From Neospora caninum Liverpool (Eukaryota; Apicomplexa; Conoidasida; Eucoccidiorida; Sarcocystidae), in contig NC_018397.1 of the NCBI RefSeq assembly GCF_000208865.1, positions 4,865,748 through 4,929,747 on the forward strand: 64,000 nt of DNA, read 5' to 3'. Shown in pieces: positions 47,801 to 57,792 of the stretch (positions are counted from its first letter, which is position 1; every line of letters begins with the position of its first letter). The notes beneath the pieces were generated by a model. It saw only the letters and a list, made by a program, of their open reading frames with translations, was not told the origin of the DNA and searched no databases. Made by a program: the position numbers and the translations under genes.

Positions 47801-50800
47801 TGTCCACTGTGCAGTTGCCCTCTGCTTCCGCTTCGCCGCGGACCTCATCTTTTGCCTCTGCGTCTCCGAGCTTGTTTTCCCCCGCTGCAACCAGTGCGCA
47901 CGCGCCTGTCCCAGGCACGCAGCACCCCCGTGGTTGGCAGTCTTTCCTTGGCCAGGTGGACAAAGGAGAGTCGCCCTACGTCGGGCCGGCGCACAATTGT
48001 CGCTCGTCGCCCCTGTCGGACCCTGTTCCGGGCGGGTCTGCGCACTCGCCCCAAGAACGCGCAAATGATGACAGACGCGCGCAGGACTTCCAGAGTCAAC
48101 TGGCGGAACGGCGCCGGGAGACAGCCAGCCTTGCAGCCTCGGTCGCTTTCCACTTTCGCGATTGGGCGGCACTCGAGCGCTATGTTCAGTGGTTCCCGGT
48201 GAGTGCTTACGGAAAAATGGGCCCTCCAGCGGAGAAAGCTGCGGGCATGCTGTCCCTCTCTACGCGTTTGAGGCGAGACAAAGCAAATGGACCCTCTTGC
48301 ACGCGAGGGCTCTTGAACGAATCCGCTTCCGCGCGACCAGCCAGAAGCATCGCGTTTGCTCGCTTTGTTCGTTTTCTCTTCCAGGCAACCGACTCGTGTG
48401 AACACGCGTTCTACATGGCTGTTCTGCGTGTCCATCGTGGCGATTTTGAGGCCGCTCTGGAAGAGATACAGCGCGCGCGGCAGCTGCTCGATCCGGAGTT
48501 GACGGCGCTGCTAGGGGAGTCTTACAAGCGGGCGTACCCCGCGTTGGTGACTCTGCAGCAGCTCGCCGAACTCGAGGAGATCGTCGAACTGCTTCAGCGC
48601 CAGAGAGACAGACGAGAGGAGGGGCAGCAGCTGCTCGGCTCCGAGTGTGTCGATGGAAACCAGAGCTACGCAGCTCTTCGCATGCACGATTTCCCAGCTT
48701 CCCGGAACCTCTCAGAGACGGAGACAATCCGGTGCAGGCGCCAGTCGGACGTTTCGAAAGGTTTCCTGCCGCCGAGCTCTGCGGGTTGGGGCCTGCGCGA
48801 CAGCGACTTACGCGGCCGGCCTGAGGACTCGGCTGAACAGCGACAGCCGCTAGGGCGCACCGAAGGATGGCAGCAGGACCAGCGGAGCCGCGGAAGTTCG
48901 CCGCCGCGGTATTCCGTCCACGAGCAAGACGACATCGGCGAAGAAGGCACATCCTCAGAGCAGCTACGCCATCTGTGGCGCACGCGCCTCGCCACCTGCG
49001 AATCGGATGCGGAAATCTGGCAAAAGCTGCTGCGGGTAAGAACGGGTTTCGCAGGGGGAGGACCTCCGAGCCGAGGGCACTGTGTGTGCAGGGTTGTTGT
49101 CGCTGAGCAGGATGATCGGTGGGAGTGGAGGGTTTGCGCTCGCGAGAGATCCGGCGCTTCCGTGGCCGGAGCGCAGGCCACGGGGGGACAGCTCCGAATG
49201 GAAATGCGAGAACGTTGGCTGTAGTTGCGGGATTCTCCAGAGGTTTACAGTGCTTCAACGCGAGACGGGGGCAGAGACGCGCCAAGAAGGAGGGAGAGAT
49301 CGCCGACAGTGCTGTGTGTCTCGGCAAAAAGGGCTCCGCGTTGTGTGAAGCGGGTGCGCTTGCGCCTTTCCCCGCGTTGCTGTTCGACGCAAAGAACTGC
49401 CTTCGACTAGAGATCAGGGACGCTGCCTAAAGCGTGTAGTGACGGGTTCTCGATCTCGGAAGTTGGGTCTCTTTTTCGATGCGGGGAACGGGAATGCGTC
49501 GTTCGCGAAAGACCTTTCTTTGCCAGCGGTCTACGCAGTCCCGCGGTTGACAATCGCTGCGGAAACGTCCTTGCACCGCCGTATTTGCCCGTTGAAGTCT
49601 CTCGTTTTCCGCTTCTCAGGTCCGTTCGCTCATCGTCTCCCCCCATGAAGACGCCACCACGTGGCTGCGCTTTTCTTCTCTTTGTCGGCAACAACAACGC
49701 GCTCGGCTGTCTGTGGAGATTATCCAGTGCCTCCGCGACCACCCGCACTCGCGCCACGATCCTCGTGTGGCCCTGGAAGCCTTCAAGGTTCTCCACGCGG
49801 TCGGACGCAAACTGGAGGCTCAGCTGCTCCTCACGAGCTTCTGCTGTCAGTTCGTGACGACGTTCTTCAACGACATGCCCGAGCAGCTGCTCTGCGCTCA
49901 GGACTCGGACGTGCCGCTCTGCGTGCGGGCTGCGAACCTGCTTGAGTTTCGCGCGGTGCCGCCGAAGGTTCGCGGACTTCGCGTCGCGGGCCTGAGTACG
50001 CTTTCCGGATTCGCTCAAGGCTTCGTCGATATGAACGTCTCTTTGCCCTCGTTGACCCCTCGGAGCGAACAGCTCCTCCGCGCGACGGGCCACTGTGAGC
50101 TGGACACAGGCGCGCTGTTGGCTCTCGGGCGGCGCGAGGTGTACAGACGCTTCCTTTCTGACGTGAGGAAAACCGTGCAACGCCACCAGGACTTGCGTCG
50201 CCTGCTGCCGCCTGAACTCGTGGTCGTCAAACTCATGGAAGAGCTCGAGGAGAGAAGCTCGCCAGGAGCTGAAGGAGCAAAGGGCCCACGGCCCTCACGC
50301 GAAGAGACCGTGGGGGGGTTTGCTCGGCGTCAAGGCTCTGACCCCGTCTGGGAGCGCCTGGCACGCGGCGAGCGCCTTTTGAAACCGACAGACGAGCAGC
50401 CACTCCCTGCAGTGTTGTTTCTGGACGAGCCGACCAGCATGTGGAGGAGAGAGATCCTCCGGGATGGCAGCTGGTACCTCTCTCTGAATCTGTGCAACCA
50501 AGCCGTCCACGGCGGCCTGCAGCAGTGGAACCTCGGCTCCGCCGCGGGGTTGACGAAGGAGGAAGGACTTCGCCTCCTTTCTCGCAGCCACTTGCGACTA
50601 GGTAAGGCGCCCAGGGTGGCCGCGCGGTGGGGTGGCAGCGCCCGCACGGCGTAGATGAGAAACATATTTTGCAGGTCGTCGTCACGCGAGGCCCCGTAGG
50701 TGTGTCCGTGAGGAGGCGCCGAAACAGGGTTCCCTCGCAAACCGAGATTTTGAAGGCGTACCCAAGATCATCAGGGGAATCGGGGATCCGTCTAGGCACC

Positions 50801-53800
50801 AATTCCACGTCGGTTATGTTTTATGTGTGTCCCATCGCGAGACTCTTGGCCACCAGAGACCCGTGTGTGTCCCGTCATACCTGGTGATCTCATGTGCTCA
50901 CATAGAGAGGCTCTCCATGTCCCCTCAATGTGTCCGCTTTGGTCATGAGCGAGGAAACTCGGCTGGGTTGCGCCGCGCCTCAGTTGGACTGCAAAGTCCC
51001 CGGGTGTCCTCGCTCACGCGCGCATGTTGCGATTTCCGTCTGGTTGTTTCAGCTCAGTGGACGAAGGACACGTACAACGCTGGCCAGGGTGCGCCGTTCT
51101 TGCTGCACGACATCCATTTCCACTCTCGGCGCAAAACGGGTTTCGCCTCAAGCTCAGACGGCTCGCGTTCGGCGACGCGGTCCACCCCCGCGTCTAGGCC
51201 GGGGCTCCCCGTCCACCACGGCCCAGCTCAAATACATGCCTCCTGGGCCTGCAATGCCGACGCACTCTTTCAGGTTCTTCACTGGCAGCGGCGAGGGGTG
51301 TTGTTTCAGAGCCGGAACGCGAAGGCGTGGTCAGCGTGGGCTCTAACGAATTTCCAGGTCGCAGAGGCGCTGAAGATTGTCGCCACCGGCTCGCCGCCAT
51401 TTTCCAGCAGCAACAACTCTTCCACTGTCTCTTCGAGCACCGCACACGCGAGAGGCGTGCGCGTCTCCCGCCGATCTGAGCAGGCGGACTCGCCCGAATT
51501 AGGAGCCCTGCCGGAACGGAGGGGGAGCCGGGACTTTGCGCAAGACGGGCGGAGAGATGGTGAGTCTCACCAGAGCGCACATTTTGAGTCGTCTTCATCG
51601 TTCGCGTCCTACACACGGTCAAATTCGCTTGTGAGCTTCTGCTACGACGGCGGATCGGGCGGCGCGGACGACGGCCACCGCCGACAGCTGCGAGGGCCGG
51701 GAGAAAGCCAGTACGCCGACAGCGCGGTCTTGTTGCAGCAACCACCCCTTCTTCCGAACGCCTTGACTGACATGTACCACGCGTGGGAGCCATTCGCTGC
51801 AGATTTGCCGGAAACGGACGAGAATGGAAAGGCGGGGAAGTCTAGGGAGCGGAGTCCCCACGCTGACCAGCCCAGGGGAAAGGAAGAGCCGTCTGGAGAC
51901 CGGGCGGGCGAGCGTGGGAAAGAGGCGGATCGCGGCAGGGCGGCGAGACACCGCGGGGAGGACGGACGGCAAACCCAGCAACACCGGCCGGGGGAAAAGC
52001 AAGACGAGGCCAGAGACGTGGATTTCTGTTCACTCCACGAAGCAGACAGCAGCACGGGAACCCCTCGGGGACAGCCGACGGGAGGCGTCGCTGCAGAGGA
52101 ACGGAGCGAAGAAGAAAGAGAGGCACTGATGTTGGCCAGCATGCTCCCGCATTTCATCGTGGAAGCCGTTCGCGCCTTCCTACGGTCGATCGAGCTGCGG
52201 CCTTCCAGATCGAGCCTCCAGGACATTCTACGGCTGATCAAACTCTGGTTTGTGGTAAGCGAAAACACGTATGCGCAGACGTGTCGCAGAGTCTAGGGGG
52301 CGGACGCTGCGCTCCCGTGAAGGGCCCCGCGGCTGCGGTGGGCAGTCGACGCACTCTCGTCTTTGTTGTCTTTTCTTCGCAGCATGCAGACATCCCCGTC
52401 ATCTGCCCCTTGGTCCAACACGGCGTGAGCACAATCCCGTTGGCAACGTGGCTGGACGTGATTCCGCAGCTCGTGGGACGCCTAAGCACGCCGGATTCGT
52501 GCCTGCGCGGATCCCTCATGAATCTTCTCAGCAAAGCAGGTGAGGCCGCGGAGAAGCCTCGAGCGGCGACAGAAAAACACGACTTGGGAGTCGCGGCGGA
52601 GTGACGCCGCGGTGCACGGCGTCCGAGTGGAGACTGTTACGCGCACAGCCTTGGCGTGGAGCGCAGCTGTGCAGGCGGTACCCCTCCGTCCAGACATGCG
52701 TCGCTGCGCGCTGCGAAACGCCTCCACCGACTTCACGCGAGACACGGCTGTCACGCGCCGCGTGGGATGTCCTTTTTCTGTCTGCAGCTGTTCAGTTTCC
52801 TCAGGAGTTGATCTTTCCCCTCGCCGTGGCGAGCAAGAGTGCAACGCCGCATCTCTCCTCGTCTGCATGCGTCCTCTTGAATATCATGGCGCGCGACCAC
52901 CGCGAGCTCGTCCAGCATGCGTTGCTGGTCAGCGAAGAAGTTGTCCGGGTGGCGGCTCTCTGGGAAGAGCGGTGGCTGCGCTGCCTCGAGCAAGCTAGCG
53001 AGGCGCACCACACTCGGAACGACTTCCGGAAAGCTGTCGCGCTTCTGGAGCCGATGCACGAGGAATTGAACCGGGGCCCTCAGGTACGTCCGCGTTGGGG
53101 CCACGACCCACTCTTCGGGACCCCCGGGGACGGAATGGGTCTATCGACTGTTAAGAGACAGGGCGGACCGGCGCCTCTGTCAGGAGCTCCTGGCTTCGCC
53201 GGGGAGGGCTGGCGACCTGCACGCGGTCTTCCCGGGCACATGCAGTATTTAGAGGAGACCGCTTCACAAAACTGCGGCTTGGACAAGTATCGTAATATCT
53301 GCAACCGGCCGTCCACACACGGCTGAAGCGAGGTGTAGAAGGCAGGAAGGCGTCTCTTGAGTCCGCTTGTCAGAAGGTGCCTCAGGCACGCAAGTGCGTG
53401 AAACAGCTCTTGTCGCGGAAATGCCTTGGACGGGGGCGATGCACTTTGCGACCTCGCAGATGCACCGAGTGAAGCTTTCCACGTTGTTTTGCCTGCCATG
53501 CGCGTCTGCCGTGTGTGAACAGACTTTCAGAGAAACGCTGTTCCTACAAAAGTACGGCCGGGAGTTGGAAAACGCGTACACGTACCTCAAGCGATTCAAG
53601 AGAAGCGGGAACCGCTACGACGTGGACCAGTGCTGGATGTTTTACCTGCCTGTCTTCACGGGGCTTCTCAAAGACTCGCAAAACATAAAACGGCTGGACC
53701 TCAAGGAAGTCTCTTCTGCCCTCGCAGAAGTGAAAGACCTGAAGGTCGCCGTCCCTGGTGAGTCAAGCGGAGGAGAGCGTCAAGTCGGCGCTGTTGATCC

Positions 53801-56800
53801 AAGAAGACGGCGGCGGAAAGGATCCCGAGGTCGAACCAGCGAAGGCTCCCGCCCTGTAATGGCGACTTGATGCTGCTGAGCGCTTTGCTTTCTTGCGTGC
53901 GTGGCCACGACGAGGGACAAGAGTCGAAGCGGGAAAAAGCTGTCCGCTTCACGGGCACCCGACTCCTGCGTCCACGGGGGTGTGAGGCAAGAAGCAAAAA
54001 TTGCATTCACGTCACCACAAAATCTCGCCGTTTCGCTTCTCGGGTTGGCGACGTCTTCGTGTTGCTTTTCGAACAAAGCTACAGCGTATCTGCTGCGGCG
54101 GCCTCGTGTGAACAGCGGGGGAGGTTTTCAAGGCGAACAGGGTACTGCCTGCTTACTCGTCCTTCTTTTCACGCCTGACCTTCTCCCCTCTATTACACAT
54201 GTCGCCGTCCATGCGCATATCGCTCCCACCGCGAAACCGCTTCTCGGCTGTTGCCCATTTCGATAAGAGAAACTGTCCTCCTGCTGTGGCCGCTGCCACT
54301 ATGCAGGTTGCACTGGCGTAGACGGCAACTACCCGTTGATCCGATCGTTCCTGGGAGAGGTCTCCGTGTTCACCTCCAAGCAACGCCCGCGGAAGATCGG
54401 GATCATGGGCAGCGACGGGCGAGTCTGGAACTTCCTCCTGAAGGGCCAGGACGACTTGACGCAGGACGAGCGAATTATGCAGGTCTGGAGACGCTGCCTC
54501 TGGAGGGGGGAGTCTTAAATCCGCGAAAACCCGAGACAGGCGCACTGCACCCAACGTTCTCTTTCGGGAAAGCTGACGTGCGGTCGGATCTGATGTTGGG
54601 TAATTCCGCGGGGCAGTTTCCTCCATTCGGGACAGCGTTTTTTACTCGGTCCGCCACACTCGAATTTCAGTGTCTTTCCGAGCAGCTGAGTTTCTTTTGC
54701 ACATCTCGGCTCCGAGGACGACAACTTCCTCCGAAGAAAACACAGACAGACCTCAACCTGTCGTCCACCTCGCAGTCTGAATTCTCAAAAAGGCAGATAA
54801 ATAGTCGTGCCTCAGTTGACTTCATTCCCAGCACGATGTTGTTGATCATCGGGTCCATGTCTTTGTCGTAGATTTCGTAGGTTGGGCGCGTTACACGTGA
54901 TGACTGTCAGCTAGAAATCCATACACATTTGCCCTGTTCAGCGATGGCGAAGACGGACGATCGCCGAGAAATCTGCTCCCGGCGAGCGCGCCCGAACCAC
55001 GCTCCGACTGCTGTTTGTTTCACGGACCGCTGGGCGTGCCTGGGCCTCCGTCCTGCTTGCATTTCTGTCCGTGACTTCTGAGTCGTGTTTTTCCCGCGTG
55101 CAGGCGCTCCGCTTGATAAATCACTTGATGAAGAGCAACGCGGACGCGCGGCGGAAGGAGCTGTCCATCCCGCTCTACAGCATCGTCCCTCTCTCACCCA
55201 CTGCAGGCCTCATCGGCTGGCTCCAAAACACGGAAACCATGCTCACGTTGATCAAGGCCTTCCGACAGCGAGAGGGCATCCCTGTCAATCATGAGCAACT
55301 CGTGTTGAAGTCGCTCTATCACAAATACGAGTCCCTGACGCTTCTTCAGAAGGTACGCTGCGGAGTGAGAAAAAGCTTATAATCCTGTCTCGGAGAGTCG
55401 TGAAGAGGATGGCGCTGAAATAGCTTGCCTTTCGCTGCTGAGCCAAGACGTTACGTGTGCGTGACAGACTGGGCGAACTCTGCTGTCTCCTAGCCCCACA
55501 ATGCGCGCCTCTGTGTGTGGACCTTCCCTAGACTTTTCGAAGGCTTTGCAGGAATTCTCGACGTGTCCCCGCCAGCTGAAAGGCAGAAATCGATGTGGCG
55601 TTTTCGCTGCGAGGAGTGCTTGGATGCGAGCAGCTTTTCCTGCGCAAAAAATGGTGCCAGGCCGGGTTCGCCTAGACGGAACGAAGGTCGTGGCTCTTGG
55701 AAAAACGTTCCGCTGTCAAGTCGTGACGCGACCTCTCTTGCGTGTCGAGGGAGCGAGGCTTTTGCGCATGCCCAGACCTCTTTCCGTTCCTGTTTTGCTT
55801 GCGCGTGTCTTCTTCAGGTGGATCTCTTCGAGCAGACGTCGGCTGCGACAAGCGCACAGGCTCTGCGGCGGGTCCTTTGGCTGCGGGCACGCAACAGCGA
55901 GGAGTGGTTGGTGCACCGAGCGAATTTTTGCAAGAGTGTTGCGGTCATGTCCATGGTAGGGTATGTCCTTGGGCTTGGAGACCGCCACCCTTCGAACATG
56001 CTGCTCATGGGCGAGACTGGGCGCGTTGCGCACATTGACTTCAGCGATTGCTTTGAGGTCGCCGCCTACAGGCCACGCTGCCCTGAAAAGGTTCCCTTCC
56101 GGTAAGAAGTGAAACTGAATTTTCGTGGGGAGTTCGGAACCCCGTCGCGCCCTCACCAGCAGGGAGACCTAGAATGGCGGGAAAACTGGCGGGGTGGGTG
56201 ACGCGGCCGCGCCCACAAAAAGGACGGAGAGAGGGGTCGGGGTGCGCGCGTCACGTGTCGGGGCCCAGGCCGGCAAGATTTCTTCTTCAGAGGTCTCCAC
56301 GAAGGCTACTACTTCTTGTCTGTTCAACTCGAGGCCGCTGCAGCAGATTCCGCGACGACTGTCTGCACGTTCGTGGCGCGGTTCCTCTTAGGCGGCAGCG
56401 ACAGCTGAGGAAGGGAGGAGGCTGGACGCGCCGTGCTGTAAGTCGCTGACCTCGGCGTCGTGCGACCGCGTTCAGCCTGTTGCACTAGAGAAAGCTGCAG
56501 GAACTGACCGCAGGAAATTGAGCTTTGTTGACTGCTCTTGCCTCGCACACGACACCTGGGAAGAAGGGCGCGTCTCCCTGGGGTGTATCTTGGAGTTCGC
56601 TCTGGCCTGCACGGGAAACCCGGAGAGGGCGCTGGATGTGTTTTTCTTTTCAGGCTGACGCGCATGATCGTTTGCGCTCTGGAAAGTGGGACAGTCGAGG
56701 GAACATTTCGAGCAACCTGTGAGCAAGTCATGACGCTTCTAAGGACAAACCAGGACGCCATTGTCGCCATGCTCGAGGCAGCGTTTGTAGGCGATGTCTC

Positions 56801-57792
56801 GACAGCACGGCGCCTGCATCAGATTTTTGGTTGGCAATCCCACCGGAAAGTCCCGCCCAAGCCGACTGTCTCCGGCCCATCTGGATCCGGCTTCAGCTGG
56901 ATGGAAGCCCGACCTAGGTACGGCCACGGAGAACGCGTTTTCTTGCAGGCCTCCCTGAGGCCATTCGAGCAGCAATACAGACGCGGAGACAACACCCGCG
57001 ACCTCTCAGCACAAGGCAGCTCGTGGAAGCGACTGCCGCGGAGTGACGGCGAAGACGCCTTCGATCGCAACACTTCCGGACTGGCGACACCCCAGGAAGG
57101 CGGCCCAACGACCGCTGTGGGGCATCGTCGCGGAAATGTACAGCGCTTCGAGGGCGGGCATCCTCGTGGCAGGGGACTGGGTGCGGACGATTTTCTGGAA
57201 CAGGAGACAGGATCGGAACCCAGTGGCGACTCAACTGCACCATGTGGCACCGGAAGCGTGCAGCGTCTCCAGTGCTACACAAAACAGGTGATCGCTCGCG
57301 TCGAAGCCAAGCTCACCGGCTACGATTTTGAGTAAGTTGGGGAAGGACAAGGGAAGCGGTGTCTGGCGCGACCTGTACGATGCTCGAAACATATCAAGAT
57401 TTATAAACATAGATGCAAGCACGAGCACAGCTTGGGTCCAGGGGAACATGCGGCGGCTCGGGAGCAAAGGCGCACTTTCAGTCGGCTTCGCCAAAAACTC
57501 TCTTTCAGCGTGTGTGATGGCCCGGTCCGAAGTCATGAGGCCATGGCCCATATACCTCTCCAGCTGAGCAGTGCCTCCCGAAAAAGACGATTTCTCTGTC
57601 GAGGGGAGCGAGTCTGGAAGGACCGCCTCGTATCCCGATCGAGCAGAGACAGTCGCATCTCTTTTCTGTGCCGTGCTGATGTTTTGCAGAGAATATATGG
57701 ATGTTCCGGCTCAAGTAGACAGGCTCATCGAGGAAGCGAATGGAGTTGAGAACTTATGTGTGGCCTACGCCGGGTGGTGCCCTTTCTGGTGA
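31733..57792 (+). CDS. TOR: target-of-rapamycin (TOR) serine/threonine kinase, complete, about 25 exons
   Basis: TOR is the PI3K-like protein kinase at the core of TOR complexes, coupling nutrient state to growth in the cytosol and on endomembranes. Exons traced with matching phases are 31733-32877, 33343-33638, 34103-34290, 34546-35262, 35548-38672, 39081-39933, 40224-about 40364, 40521-40980, 41591-41857, 42352-44938, 45451-45654, 46439-46638, 47137-47350, 47673-48198, 48385-49035, 49620-50601, 51053-52254, 52383-52536, 52788-53083, 53523-53757, 54307-54482, 55104-55352, 55818-56101, 56654-57331 and 57690-57792. The sum is a whole number of codons, about 5,310 residues, against 2,549 in human mTOR. 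Domain order is HEAT repeats, FAT, FRB, kinase, FATC. The excess is disordered Ser/Gly/Arg/Glu-rich insertion. Only the end of exon 7, the start of exon 10 and the weak gtctgg donor at 54483 are doubtful. The start ATG at 31733 is the first in the open frame after an in-frame GTG stretch. Confidence 0.92.
33343..45654 (+). other. TOR: TOR segment: HEAT-repeat region with large insertions
   Basis: Ten exons encode helical repeats that can be laid along human mTOR in order. Examples are [15 protein letters not shown] with [12 protein letters not shown] (33.3-34.3 kb), [18 protein letters not shown] (34.6 kb), [19 protein letters not shown] (35.6 kb), [18 protein letters not shown] (37.1 kb), [15 protein letters not shown] (38.5 kb), [18 protein letters not shown] (40.7 kb), [18 protein letters not shown] (42.4 kb; the conserved R-D-x-S-L-S-x-H-H position), [17 protein letters not shown] (43.9 kb) and [16 protein letters not shown] (45.5 kb; the W-L-x-R-L-x-L segment). 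Between them lie disordered inserts at about 35.8-36.5, 36.6-37.0, 37.3-37.6, 37.8-38.4, 39.4-39.8, 40.75-40.98, 42.9-43.4 and 44.2-44.9 kb. HEAT repeats bind the partner Raptor or Rictor in other eukaryotes. Confidence 0.85.
38854..38870 (+). repeat. G-rich run (G12 T G4) in a TOR intron
   Basis: Twelve consecutive G followed by T and four G lie in the TOR intron 38673-39080 on the sense strand. Another GG follows after one T. Such a tract can form a G-quadruplex in DNA or pre-mRNA and is also prone to length error in sequencing. Confidence 0.85.
46439..52870 (+). other. TOR: TOR segment: FAT domain
   Basis: Exons 12 to 19 encode the TPR-like solenoid that wraps the kinase. Signature stretches are [33 protein letters not shown] with [58 protein letters not shown] with [40 protein letters not shown] at the exon opening at 49620, [38 protein letters not shown] and [16 protein letters not shown] then FPLAVASKS. 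Each follows the order of human mTOR. Inserts occur at about 47.77-48.1, 48.6-48.95, 50.25-50.4 and 51.4-52.1 kb. Confidence 0.9.
52934..53675 (+). other. TOR: TOR segment: FRB domain with altered rapamycin pocket
   Basis: The FRB four-helix bundle, which binds FKBP12-rapamycin in other eukaryotes, spans exons 19 and 20, split after NRGPQ. It reads [20 protein letters not shown], then [15 protein letters not shown], then [19 protein letters not shown] and [17 protein letters not shown]. In human numbering from memory, Leu2031, Ser2035, Trp2101 and Phe2108 are kept, while Phe2039 is His (53009-53011), Thr2098 is Asp (53625-53627), Asp2102 is Met (53637-53639) and Tyr2105 is Leu (53646-53648). 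The fold is therefore intact while the drug-contact surface is changed. Confidence 0.88.
54307..56820 (+). other. TOR: TOR segment: PI3K-like kinase domain
   Basis: Exons 21 to 24 carry the catalytic domain. The N lobe has [18 protein letters not shown] and [17 protein letters not shown], with the ATP-binding Lys codon at 54441-54443. Next come [20 protein letters not shown] and [20 protein letters not shown], with the catalytic Asp at 55980-55982. The metal-binding loop reads [11 protein letters not shown] (Asp at 56037-56039), followed by CPEKVPFR, and after a splice [19 protein letters not shown]. All key residues for catalysis are present except that the Gly of DFG is Ser. The exon split inside the Arg of PFR is phase 2 on both sides. 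Confidence 0.93.
56890..57250 (+). other. TOR: TOR segment: lineage-specific insert between kinase core and FATC
   Basis: About 120 residues of Gly, Arg, Ser and Pro-rich sequence follow the helix [20 protein letters not shown] and precede [16 protein letters not shown]. This is the position of the negative regulatory region in mTOR, a site of phosphorylation there. No conserved regulatory motif is visible. Confidence 0.7.
57690..57792 (+). other. TOR: TOR segment: FATC domain, last exon
   Basis: The last exon completes a Glu codon and reads [16 protein letters not shown], then [17 protein letters not shown] and the stop TGA at 57790-57792. The terminal G-W-C-P-F-W is the invariant TOR ending. 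The two cysteines that can form the redox-sensitive disulfide in yeast FATC (C-x6-C) are both kept. This fixes the 3' end of the gene beyond reasonable doubt. Confidence 0.97.

Noticed and set aside
48260..49327. 355-codon frame on the - strand
   Set aside because: It is antisense to the FAT exon that encodes conserved helices, and its composition is that of a GC-rich shadow.
31733..57792. Splitting the region into separate HEAT-protein, FAT-protein and kinase genes
   Set aside because: All exons are on one strand, the order follows TOR throughout, phases match across the junctions, and there are no start codons or intergenic gaps with promoter character between the parts.
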